Shown piece after piece: positions 18,440 through 26,043 of a DNA stretch of 64,000 bases. The DNA is from Silvimonas soli. Lineage in GTDB: Bacteria; Pseudomonadota; Gammaproteobacteria; Burkholderiales; Chitinibacteraceae. The position numbers and the translations under genes were made by a program. The stretch spans positions 1,116,001 through 1,180,000 of the forward strand of contig NZ_CP106736.1 of the NCBI RefSeq assembly GCF_030035605.1, given 5' to 3'. The notes under the pieces are model-generated. The model did not search any database. It had not been told where the DNA came from and worked only from the letters and a program-made list of their open reading frames with translations. The stretch's first letter is position 1, and every line of letters begins with the position of its first letter.

Positions 18440-20458
18440 GTGTTCGTTGAGTTTCCGAATTCCCCGTACAAACTATTTCAGCCCTTCCCGCCTGCTGGTG
18501 ACCAGCCGGTGGCGATCGGGCAACTGGTTGAGGGCCTGGACGACGGGCTGCAGTTTCAGACCTTGCTGGGCGTCACCGGCTCTGGCAAAACTTATACGAT
18601 GGCCAATGTCATTGCCCGCACCGGGCGGCCTGCCATTGTGATGGCGCCGAACAAAACCCTGGCGGCGCAGTTGTATTCCGAGTTCCGTGAGTTCTTTCCG
18701 GAAAACGCGGTCGAGTACTTTGTTTCGTACTACGACTACTACCAGCCGGAAGCGTACGTTCCGTCCAAAGACTTGTTTATCGAGAAAGACTCTTCGATCA
18801 ACGAGCACATTGAACAGATGCGGCTGTCGGCCACCAAGGCCATGCTGGAGCGGCGCGACTGCATTATTGTCGCCACCGTATCGGCCATTTACGGTATCGG
18901 TGATCCATCCGATTACCACCAGATGATTCTGCATCTGCGTGAAGGTGAAACCCGCCCGCAGAGCGAGATCATCAAACGCCTGACCGTGATGCAGTACGAC
19001 CGCAACGAGATGGAATTCAGTCGCGGGCATTTTCGGGTTCGCGGTGACGTGATCGATATCTTCCCGGCGGAAAACGCCGAACTGGCGGTGCGCATCAGTT
19101 TGTTTGATGACGAAGTGGAAACCATCCACTTGTTCGACCCGCTCACCGGCCATATCAAACAGCGCATGGGCATCTTTACCGTGTTCCCGGCCAGCCACTA
19201 CGTGACGCCGCGCGCAACCGTGCTGCGCGCCGTGGACACCATCAAGATCGAACTGCATGACCGGCTTGAGTTCTATCACAAAGAAAACAAGCTGGTAGAA
19301 GCGCAGCGGCTGGAACAACGTACGCGCTTTGATCTGGAAATGCTCAATGAGATGGGCTTTTGCAAAGGGATCGAAAACTACTCGCGCCATTTCTCCGGCA
19401 AGAAAGCCGGTGAAGCGCCGCCAACGTTGATCGACTACCTGCCCAAAGACAGCCTGATGTTTATGGACGAGTCGCACGTGCTGATCGGTCAGGTTGGCGC
19501 CATGTACAAAGGCGACCGGGCGCGCAAAGAGAACCTGGTCGATTACGGTTTCCGGCTACCGTCGGCCATGGATAACCGTCCGCTCAAGTTTGAAGAGTTT
19601 GAAGGGATGATGCCGCAAACGGTGTTTGTGTCAGCCACGCCGGCTGAATACGAGCGCACGCATCAGGGCCAGGTCGTCGAACAAGTCGTGCGACCAACCG
19701 GGCTGGTCGATCCGCAAATAGAGATCCGGCCAGTGGGCACGCAGGTCGACGATTTGTTGTCGGAGATCGGCAAGCGCACTGCGCTGGGCGAGCGGGTGCT
19801 GGTCACTACGCTGACCAAACGCATGTCCGAGCAACTGACTGAGTACCTGAGCGAACACGGGGTCAAAGTGCGTTATCTGCACTCGGACATCGACACGGTG
19901 GAGCGCGTCGAGATCATCCGCGACCTGCGCCTGGGTGTATTTGATGTGCTGATCGGCATTAACTTGCTGCGTGAGGGCTTGGATATTCCAGAAGTCTCAC
20001 TGGTGGCGATTCTGGATGCCGACAAAGAAGGCTTCCTGCGTAGTGAGCGCTCGCTGATCCAGACCATAGGGCGGGCGGCGCGGAATCTGAACGGCAAGGC
20101 GATCTTGTATGCCGACGTAATCACCCGCTCCATGAAAAGCGCTATCGACGAAACCGAGCGCCGCCGCAACAAGCAGATCGCATTCAATAAAGAGAACGGC
20201 ATCGTGCCGCGCTCGGTCACCAAACGCATCAAAGACATCATCGACGGTATGTACAACGCTGAAGACGCCGCCGCCGAGCGCATCGAGAACAAGCGCCAGC
20301 GCCTGGTCGAAGCGATGGATGAGAAAGAATTGTCACGCGAACTCAAGCGTCTGGAAAAAGACATGATGGCCGCAGCCAAAAACCTGGAGTTCGAAAAAGC
20401 GGCGCAACTGCGCGATCAGTTGAAGACCCTGCGCGAACGCGCTTTCGGGCACAACTGA
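18440..20458 (+). CDS. uvrB: UvrB, excinuclease ABC subunit B
   Basis: The damage-verifying helicase of nucleotide excision repair, 672 residues. Walker A GVTGSGKTYTMANV, the beta-hairpin region YYDYYQPEAYVPSKD and helicase motifs such as IGRAARNLNGKAILYAD are all present. The C-terminal UVR motif that binds UvrC (LEFEKAAQLRDQLKTLRE) closes the protein. Two in-frame GTG codons compete: 18434 overlaps the Shine-Dalgarno AAAGGAG (18428-18434), while 18440 lies five bases behind it, so I choose 18440. Confidence 0.95.
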   Translation: MFVEFPNSPYKLFQPFPPAGDQPVAIGQLVEGLDDGLQFQTLLGVTGSGKTYTMANVIARTGRPAIVMAPNKTLAAQLYSEFREFFPENAVEYFVSYYDYYQPEAYVPSKDLFIEKDSSINEHIEQMRLSATKAMLERRDCIIVATVSAIYGIGDPSDYHQMILHLREGETRPQSEIIKRLTVMQYDRNEMEFSRGHFRVRGDVIDIFPAENAELAVRISLFDDEVETIHLFDPLTGHIKQRMGIFTVFPASHYVTPRATVLRAVDTIKIELHDRLEFYHKENKLVEAQRLEQRTRFDLEMLNEMGFCKGIENYSRHFSGKKAGEAPPTLIDYLPKDSLMFMDESHVLIGQVGAMYKGDRARKENLVDYGFRLPSAMDNRPLKFEEFEGMMPQTVFVSATPAEYERTHQGQVVEQVVRPTGLVDPQIEIRPVGTQVDDLLSEIGKRTALGERVLVTTLTKRMSEQLTEYLSEHGVKVRYLHSDIDTVERVEIIRDLRLGVFDVLIGINLLREGLDIPEVSLVAILDADKEGFLRSERSLIQTIGRAARNLNGKAILYADVITRSMKSAIDETERRRNKQIAFNKENGIVPRSVTKRIKDIIDGMYNAEDAAAERIENKRQRLVEAMDEKELSRELKRLEKDMMAAAKNLEFEKAAQLRDQLKTLRERAFGHN

Positions 20459-20474
20459 GCGAAGCCGCCGCAGC

Positions 20475-21197
20475 ATGCTAGAGATCATTTACCAGGACGA
20501 ATACCTGGTGGCCATCCACAAACCGGCGGGACTGCTAGTGCATCGCTCCATGCTGGACCGGCACGAGACCCGCTTTGCCGTGCAGTTGCTACGCGATCAG
20601 TTGGGGCGGCGGGTTTATCCGGCGCATCGACTGGATAAGGGAACATCTGGCTTGTTGCTGTTTGGTTTGACGCCAGAAATCGGCCGGGCATTATCGATGA
20701 GCTTTGAAGCACAGCTGGTCGACAAGCGTTACCACGCCATCGTGCGCGGCTGGCCAGACGAGCAAGGCACCATCGACCACGCGCTGGCCAGGCAACTGGA
20801 TGAATCCGAAATTACCAAGGGCGCGCCACAAGGCCCGATCCAGCCTGCGATTACGCGGTTCAAACGATTGGCCGCCACCGAACAGCCGTGGTCGGTTGAT
20901 CGATATCCGCAAACGCGGTACGCCTTGATGGAACTGGAACCCGTCACTGGCCGTCGTCATCAGTTGCGCCGCCACATGAAGCACATCAGCCATCCGATCA
21001 TTGGCGACGCCACCTACGGCAAAGGCCAGCACAACCGCAAGTTTGCCGAAGAGCTTGGCGTGAACCGTCTGTTTCTGGCCTGCAGCGCTATGTGTTTGCC
21101 ACATCCAGTAAGTCGGGAGGTGCTGGATTTGCGCTGCGCGCTGGCGGAAGAGTTTGCTCGCGTTATTCAGGCGTTGGGATGGGAAGTACCGGCGTAG
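20475..21197 (+). CDS. truC: RluA-family pseudouridine synthase, TruC-like
   Basis: A 240-residue pseudouridine synthase. The catalytic Asp lies in the RluA motif RVYPAHRLDKGTSGLLLFG (about residues 48-66). The later family motifs EPVTGRRHQLRRHMKHISHPIIGDATYG are intact. There is no N-terminal S4 domain, and length and motif spacing fit TruC, which modifies U65 in tRNA. Other RluA-family targets cannot be excluded. It follows uvrB by 16 bases and is probably cotranscribed. Confidence 0.85.
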   Translation: MLEIIYQDEYLVAIHKPAGLLVHRSMLDRHETRFAVQLLRDQLGRRVYPAHRLDKGTSGLLLFGLTPEIGRALSMSFEAQLVDKRYHAIVRGWPDEQGTIDHALARQLDESEITKGAPQGPIQPAITRFKRLAATEQPWSVDRYPQTRYALMELEPVTGRRHQLRRHMKHISHPIIGDATYGKGQHNRKFAEELGVNRLFLACSAMCLPHPVSREVLDLRCALAEEFARVIQALGWEVPA

Positions 21198-21217
21198 GAT
21201 GGATTCGGAACTCGTAG

Positions 21218-21249
21218 CCCGGATCGAGCCCGCAGGGCGGGAATCCGGG
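21218..21249. repeat. REP-like palindrome after truC
   Basis: CCCGGAT pairs with ATCCGGG, and inside it CCCGC pairs with GCGGG around a three-base loop. The same intergenic stretch carries TTGTGGGGGTACCCC at 21352-21366 followed by AGGGGC, which also occurs in the island at 18047-18069. The stretch 21198-21440 thus holds dispersed-repeat sequence and no gene. Confidence 0.6.
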
Positions 21250-21440
21250 ATGCGGCATCGGCAAATATCACTGCCGGTTGCTTGTTGATATGTGGCAACC
21301 CCGGATTCTCGCTGCCCCACTGCAACTGTCATATGTAATTCTCCAAGAGCTTTGTGGGGGTACCCCGAGGGGCATGCTTCATCCGGGCTATGAGTTTTGC
21401 TGGTCGGGTCGCGCAATAATCCCGGCCATAAATGCCGCCC

Positions 21441-21473
21441 AAACAAAAACCCGCCAGCGGCGGGTTTTTGTTT
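21441..21473 (-). terminator. efp terminator
   Basis: AAACAAAAACCCGCC pairs with GGCGGGTTTTTGTTT around a three-base loop, 18 bases behind the efp stop. It has runs on both sides and could also stop transcription from truC. Confidence 0.92.
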
Positions 21474-21491
21474 GCTACACCAACGAAGCAA

Positions 21492-22055
21492 TCAAGCGCG
21501 GCGCTTGAATTCGTAAGTGCGGGTATCGATTTCGATTTTGTCACCGATTTCGATGAATGCAGCCACTTGAATCTCGGTAGCAGCACCCTTGATCTTGGCA
21601 GGCTTCATCACCTTGCCGGAAGTATCGCCACGCACTGCTGGCTCGGTGTATTCCACTTCGCGCACGATGGTGGTCGGCAGTTCTACGGAGATGGCTTTGC
21701 CGTCGTAGAAAGTGACTTCACACTTGTCTTCCATGCCGTCAACGATGTAACCGACAGCGTCGCCCACGTTTTCAGCTTCGACTTCGTACTGGTTGTACTC
21801 AGTGTCCATGAACACGTACATCGGGTCAGCGAAGTACGAGTAGGTGCATTCTTTCTTGTCCAGGGTCACGACGTCGAACTTGTCGTCGGCCTTGTACACT
21901 GCTTCGGACGGGGAGTCGTTCAGCAGGTTCTTCATTTTCATTTTAACAACGGCAGAGTTACGGCCAGACTTGTTGTATTCGGTTTTCTGGACAACGAGCG
22001 GCTGGCCGTCGACCATGATTACGTTACCCGAACGGACTTCCTGTGCGGTCTTCAT
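21492..22055 (-). CDS. efp: elongation factor P, Arg32 type
   Basis: EF-P, 187 residues, rescues ribosomes stalled on polyproline. The start at 22055 gives MKTAQEVRSGNVIMV; the frame extends further upstream but without family likeness. The loop that enters the peptidyl-transferase centre reads NKSGRNSA with Arg at position 32, the residue rhamnosylated by EarP, rather than the lysine of EpmA-dependent EF-P. The earP gene lies directly upstream on the same strand, which confirms the modification type. Confidence 0.97.
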   Translation of the reverse strand: MKTAQEVRSGNVIMVDGQPLVVQKTEYNKSGRNSAVVKMKMKNLLNDSPSEAVYKADDKFDVVTLDKKECTYSYFADPMYVFMDTEYNQYEVEAENVGDAVGYIVDGMEDKCEVTFYDGKAISVELPTTIVREVEYTEPAVRGDTSGKVMKPAKIKGAATEIQVAAFIEIGDKIEIDTRTYEFKRRA

Positions 22056-22169
22056 TGCTGATGATTCCTGATTGCTTGAACTGGGATAGGGGTGTTTGCA
22101 GGCTGCCCCGAACAATCTTCCAGCAATCACTGTCGGGCGGCAGTTTACAAAACGGAAACTGGTAACCCG

Positions 22170-23291
22170 CTATTTTAACTTATCTTTGGCAAAGCTGACC
22201 AGATTTGCTGCCAGATTACCAAGACTTTCCAGATGGGTGGCCCAAGCTGCAGCATATTGCTGCGCTTGCGGCAGCATTTCACGCAAATCCGCCCACGCTC
22301 CAGCGGCCAGTTCGCGGCGATTCCAGCCGAACCAGAACGCCGCCAAACGACTTGCGCGGTATTCATCCCAGCCAGTGGTATACAGCTTGAGAAAGGCGAC
22401 CAGCTTGGCTTCGTGCGCCGCATCGTCTTGTGGATAGATATGCCACACCAGCGGTCTTGCCGCCCACTGCGCCCGCACAAAGCTGTCTTCCCCGCGCACA
22501 AAGTTGAGATCGCAACTCCACAGCAAACGATCGTAATCGGGCTGCGCGACCATGGGGAGAATGTGAATATTCAACGCACCGAGCTGATGGTGCTGACCAG
22601 CCTGCAATGCCGGCAAGCCGAGAGTCTTGGCCAGTTCTGGAAGTACCCTGCCCTCGGGTACCAGCAGATTAACCGGCTCTTGCGTAGCCGCGATTTGCTG
22701 TATCAGCGCGGCTAAAGCCGGATTCTCATATGCAAACAGGCTTAATGTCAGCGCGGTCGGGTTCGCCACGCCAAGCGCCGTGAGCCATGCCCCGCGCTCC
22801 TGAACCGACCACCGCGCCCGCGCCTGGCGTGCCTGCTCTTCACCAATAACGCCGCCAGTGCCCGCGACAAAGCCAGGAAAGAAAAAGTATTTATTCAGGC
22901 CACCGCCTTGCGGCGACGCCAGCGCGTGACATCCTGTCACCCAGTCTTCAGCTGAGAGATATTCCAGATTCAGCCATAGCGGAGCGGTGGCCCGAGTCCG
23001 CATTGCTGCCAGCATGCTGGCCGGGATTTCACAAGCGAACGCTTCGATCACCACATCAGCGTCGTCAGCGGGATGGGCATTTACCGACCAGTGCCGGACC
23101 TGCACACCGTCCAGGTTCTGATTTGCTTCCAGCGGCGCGGCGGTGGGCGCAATGCGTGCCAGCGCGGCCACGTCGTCTACCCACAAAGTGACGTTTTGTC
23201 CGTATTCCTGCTGCAATTGCCGGGCCAGCCGCCAGCACACCCCAATGTCGCCAAAGTTGTCTACCACACGACAAAACAAGCTCCACCTCAT
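22170..23291 (-). CDS. earP: EarP, EF-P arginine rhamnosyltransferase
   Basis: A 373-residue inverting glycosyltransferase of the GT-B fold (former DUF2331) that moves rhamnose from dTDP-rhamnose to Arg32 of EF-P. The N-terminal motif VVDNFGDIGVCWRLAR carries the two catalytic-site aspartates. The C-terminal motif FVRGEDSFVRAQWAARPLVWHIYPQ binds the nucleotide sugar. A GTG three bases upstream (23294) is an alternative start. It lies 114 bases upstream of efp on the same strand. The dTDP-rhamnose synthesis genes are not in the window. Confidence 0.95.
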   Translation of the reverse strand: MRWSLFCRVVDNFGDIGVCWRLARQLQQEYGQNVTLWVDDVAALARIAPTAAPLEANQNLDGVQVRHWSVNAHPADDADVVIEAFACEIPASMLAAMRTRATAPLWLNLEYLSAEDWVTGCHALASPQGGGLNKYFFFPGFVAGTGGVIGEEQARQARARWSVQERGAWLTALGVANPTALTLSLFAYENPALAALIQQIAATQEPVNLLVPEGRVLPELAKTLGLPALQAGQHHQLGALNIHILPMVAQPDYDRLLWSCDLNFVRGEDSFVRAQWAARPLVWHIYPQDDAAHEAKLVAFLKLYTTGWDEYRASRLAAFWFGWNRRELAAGAWADLREMLPQAQQYAAAWATHLESLGNLAANLVSFAKDKLK

Positions 23292-23392
23292 CACCCAACC
23301 TCACAAAAGGCTTACACGAAACATTTTTTTGCGAAAAGAACACACTTCTTTGCAGCAAAACCCGACAAAAGGTAAAACTGTAGAAAGCATAT

Positions 23393-23414
23393 TTCTTACA
23401 ATTAATGGTAAGAA
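23393..23414. promoter_or_regulatory. inverted repeat TTCTTAC-N8-GTAAGAA upstream of earP
   Basis: A perfect 7-base inverted repeat in the AT-rich gap between the divergent earP and PEP-CTERM genes, 102 bases from the earP start. It could be an operator. The ten-base string TTTCTTACAA covering its left arm recurs upstream of the EPS sugar-transferase gene at 45245-45254. Confidence 0.35.
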
Positions 23415-23621
23415 TTTGATCTATTTTCCGACAAACCTTACGCACCATAATAATACTTAACTTTACCTATCAGTTTCAAACTCTTTATTTTAAAAAGGTT
23501 TTTTCTAACAAAAGGTCATTCCAAGAGCAACTAAATGTGATATTGCAACGCAGCAAAAACCATTCCACCCATCATTTACTTACGATTAAATTTTCTTTAA
23601 GTTAAATTTAATAAATAGTAT

Positions 23622-23650
23622 TTGAAAGCAAATTGCTTACTTGATAAAAT
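23622..23650 (+). promoter_or_regulatory. sigma-70 promoter of the PEP-CTERM gene
   Basis: TTGAAA at 23622-23627 and TAAAAT at 23645-23650 are separated by exactly 17 bases. Transcription would begin near 23657 and give a 5' leader of about 230 nt. The -35 region TTGAAAGCAAAT (23622-23633) is repeated upstream of the EPS sugar-transferase gene. Confidence 0.65.
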
Positions 23651-23656
23651 TGGTCA

Positions 23657-23888
23657 TTGAAATGTGTAGTCAGGAATATCTGGCCGCACATCGCAAGGCG
23701 TTCATGGGGCGACGACCCTTCTCAAAATATCGCCGAACTATCGCCGCGGGGGGAAAAGTGGTCCCGGGGTTTTTATCTTCACTCTGTGCCCAAAAGTGAA
23801 GATGGTTTTTAAATTCTGATGGGCAACAAGCGAGGCCTGTTCTGCCGCAGGTCTCTTCAAGTCCGAAATAAATCAGGAGAAGTAAGTC
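23657..23888 (+). promoter_or_regulatory. long structured 5' leader of the PEP-CTERM gene
   Basis: The leader contains a 9-bp perfect hairpin ATCTTCACT...AGTGAAGAT (23775-23803) followed by GGTTTTT, which resembles an intrinsic terminator placed before the gene. It also has a stem GAGGCCTG...CAGGTCTC (23832-23855) near the ribosome-binding site, and a GC-rich stretch with a doubled TATCGCCG upstream. The arrangement suggests attenuation or a ligand- or protein-responsive element. I could not match it to a known riboswitch class. The rest of the gap (23292-23621) is AT-rich and has no gene. Confidence 0.4.
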
Positions 23889-24452
23889 ATGAAACTACGT
23901 AATCTGGTTGCTGGCTTGGCCTTCATCGGTGCGTCTGCAGGGGCTTTTGCCTTGACGACCACCACCTACACAAACGTGACTGATATTGGGGTGGTCAGTT
24001 CTCCCCGGAACTTCATCATCGACAATACCGTCACAACTCCATCATTTGATGACTTCATCACATTTGGTGTTGATCCAACCTCGTACGCCTCCAATGTGTA
24101 CTTCAGCCAATTGACTTTGGGCGGCCTGCAAAATATCGCAGCCGCAACCCTGTCTTTGTGGGACGTGACTTCCGGCCCGGTTTTCCTGGGTAGCGTGCCA
24201 CTGAATGAACCTCCCTTCACCTCAACCGCTACGTTCTTCTCCGGCCATACCTATGCGCTGGAAGTAAACGGCACGCTGGAAACAGGCGCGGTACAAGGTA
24301 TCTACGGCATTTTGGGCACATTGAGCCCGGTACCGGAACCAGAAACCTATGCCCTGATGGGTCTGGGTGTGGTCGCTCTGGTTGCAGCACGTGCTCGTCG
24401 CCGCAAACTGGGTGACACCAGCTTTAACTCGGTGTCCGCAACTGCGGCCTAA
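23889..24452 (+). CDS. PEP-CTERM sorted protein, FxDxF type
   Basis: A 187-residue exported protein. A signal peptide (MKLRNLVAGLAFIGASAGAFA) opens it. The C-terminus carries the sorting signal VPEPETYALMGLGVVALVAARARRRK: PEP motif, hydrophobic helix, basic cluster. The mature part contains FDDFITF, matching the short FxDxF family of secreted proteins linked to EPS. It is the only PEP-CTERM protein in the window and lies beside the exosortase locus, so XrtB is its likely processing enzyme. Unusually, about 15 residues follow the basic cluster. AGGAG lies nine bases before the start. Confidence 0.88.
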   Translation: MKLRNLVAGLAFIGASAGAFALTTTTYTNVTDIGVVSSPRNFIIDNTVTTPSFDDFITFGVDPTSYASNVYFSQLTLGGLQNIAAATLSLWDVTSGPVFLGSVPLNEPPFTSTATFFSGHTYALEVNGTLETGAVQGIYGILGTLSPVPEPETYALMGLGVVALVAARARRRKLGDTSFNSVSATAA

Positions 24453-24529
24453 GGGTTTGCCGGACCGGTTACGTTTCGCCTCACGGGGCGACACACCCGG
24501 GCAGTAAAGTATCACGCAAGAACAGAACG

Positions 24530-24556
24530 GCTCACGACTTCGGTCGTGGGCTTTTC
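24530..24556 (+). terminator. terminator of the PEP-CTERM gene
   Basis: GCTCACGAC-TTCG-GTCGTGGGC followed by TTTT: a 9-bp stem with one G-T pair and a stable UUCG tetraloop. Confidence 0.85.
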
Positions 24557-24671
24557 TGCATCCATTGAAAATGCATCGCCTCGGGTCGGCAGGCTGAGGA
24601 TCAACCAACGTGCATTGTCACCAGCTTATGGTTGGGCTGATCTGCCAGCCTTCGAGTAGCTGCACAGAATA

Positions 24672-24703
24672 AAGCGGGCCTGGTAATGAAACCAGGCCCG
24701 CTT
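24672..24703 (-). terminator. terminator at the end of the EPS gene cluster
   Basis: AAGCGGGCCTGGT and ACCAGGCCCGCTT pair over 13 bases. On the minus strand the stem is followed by TTTATT, and it lies 80 bases behind the last EPS gene. Between 24557 and 24783 I see nothing else. Confidence 0.8.
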
Positions 24704-24783
24704 GGTGGACACCCGCAAATAACTTCTTACTTCTTAGTTATCACACCACCGCAAGAGCACATTCGCGCAGAGATGGCAGCTCC

Positions 24784-26043
24784 TCATTCCGAACGGGCTG
24801 AGGTTTCCTTGGCCGTCTGCGGGATGCCTGCTTTGGCTGTAGCCGGCGCAAACAGCGCCTCATACGCCGCCAGCAACTTGGGTACTTCGTACTTCCATTC
24901 CAGTTCGTTCATCACGCGTCGTTGACCGTACTCGCCCATGGTCTTGCGGCGAGCCGGGTCGGCCAGCAGTTCGAGAATTTTCTCGCCCATGTCGACTTCA
25001 TCATTGCGTTTGGCGTAGAGCGATGCATCTTGCGCCGAGAAGCGCCCTTCGGTGAGATCAAACTGCACAATGGGCTTGGCCAGCGCCATATATTCCATGA
25101 TTTTGTTCATGGTGGATTTGTCGTTCATTTCATTGGCCACGTCCGGATTAACGCATACGTCCGCCGTATTGAGCATTTCCAGCAATTGCTGGTCCGGCAC
25201 GCGACCGGTGAAGGTTACATACTCGGCAATACCCAACTCTTTTGCATAGGCCTGCATCTGGGCCAGCGACGTGCCGCCGCCCACCAGACCCAGTTGCACG
25301 TCAGTGCGTTTGCGTTCATGCACGATGTGCGCCATGGCTCGCAGCAGATAATCAATGCCTTCCTGCTTGCCCATCACCCCCACGTAGCCCACCAGGAATT
25401 CGCGGCCTTTTTTCAGTTCGGGAACCGTCGGCACCTGGCGCAACCGGTCCAGCTTGGGGCCACTGCGCACCACGTAGACGTTTTCCGGCTTCATGCCGCC
25501 GCGCTCGATGGCGATGCGCTTGTACGACTCATTGGTGGCGATGGATACGCTGGCGGTGTTGAAGGTCCAGCGCTCAAACAGCACCATCAGCTTGTAAAAA
25601 AAGTCCCGCCGACCGAATTTGGCTTCATACAATTCCGGGTTGATGTCGTGATGATCAAACAGGAATTTTTTGCCAAAAAACAGTTTGAAGAAGCCACCGA
25701 CCAGAAAAATCAGATCGGGCGGATTGCAGGCATGAATGGCATCAAAACCGCGCCCGAACATGACCTTGAACGCCAGGCGGAACTCATGGAACAACGCCGC
25801 CGAATACTCCAGCAAATAGCCTTTGGCGCCTTCCGCCTCCAGTGGCAACTCGTGGCGATAAATGTGGATATCGTCGACCACTTCAAAGTGCGACTCATAG
25901 CCTTTGCCGGTCGGGCAAATGATCGACACTACGTAACCGGCGTCGCGCAAGGTGGTGGCCTCCTGCCACACGCGCCGGTCAAATGGCGAGGGCAGGTTTT
26001 CCACGATAATCAGTACTTTGCGGGGTTTACCAGCAGATGCCAT
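24784..26043 (-). CDS. family-4-type glycosyltransferase, last gene of the EPS cluster
   Basis: A 419-residue GT-B enzyme. The N-terminal lobe begins KVLIIVENLPSPFDRRVWQEATTL, a start common in EPS glycosyltransferases of the WbuB kind. The C-terminal donor-binding lobe has YVGVMGKQEGIDYLLRAM and the later E-rich helix region DKSTMNKIMEYMALAKPIV. It probably adds one sugar to the lipid-linked repeat on the cytoplasmic side of the membrane. Donor and linkage cannot be told. It overlaps the preceding dehydrogenase gene by 17 bases. Confidence 0.88.
   Translation of the reverse strand: MASAGKPRKVLIIVENLPSPFDRRVWQEATTLRDAGYVVSIICPTGKGYESHFEVVDDIHIYRHELPLEAEGAKGYLLEYSAALFHEFRLAFKVMFGRGFDAIHACNPPDLIFLVGGFFKLFFGKKFLFDHHDINPELYEAKFGRRDFFYKLMVLFERWTFNTASVSIATNESYKRIAIERGGMKPENVYVVRSGPKLDRLRQVPTVPELKKGREFLVGYVGVMGKQEGIDYLLRAMAHIVHERKRTDVQLGLVGGGTSLAQMQAYAKELGIAEYVTFTGRVPDQQLLEMLNTADVCVNPDVANEMNDKSTMNKIMEYMALAKPIVQFDLTEGRFSAQDASLYAKRNDEVDMGEKILELLADPARRKTMGEYGQRRVMNELEWKYEVPKLLAAYEALFAPATAKAGIPQTAKETSARSE

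Noticed and set aside
23670..23760. c-di-GMP riboswitch or sigma-54 promoter upstream of the PEP-CTERM gene
   Set aside because: CTGGCCGCACATCGC has GG and GC nine bases apart instead of ten and lacks the TTGC block. GEMM core motifs are missing, and a good sigma-70 promoter lies just upstream.
23292..23888. Horizontal-transfer boundary at the AT-rich stretch before the PEP-CTERM gene
   Set aside because: The low GC content is confined to the intergenic promoter area; no integrase, tRNA or direct repeats flank the EPS locus here.
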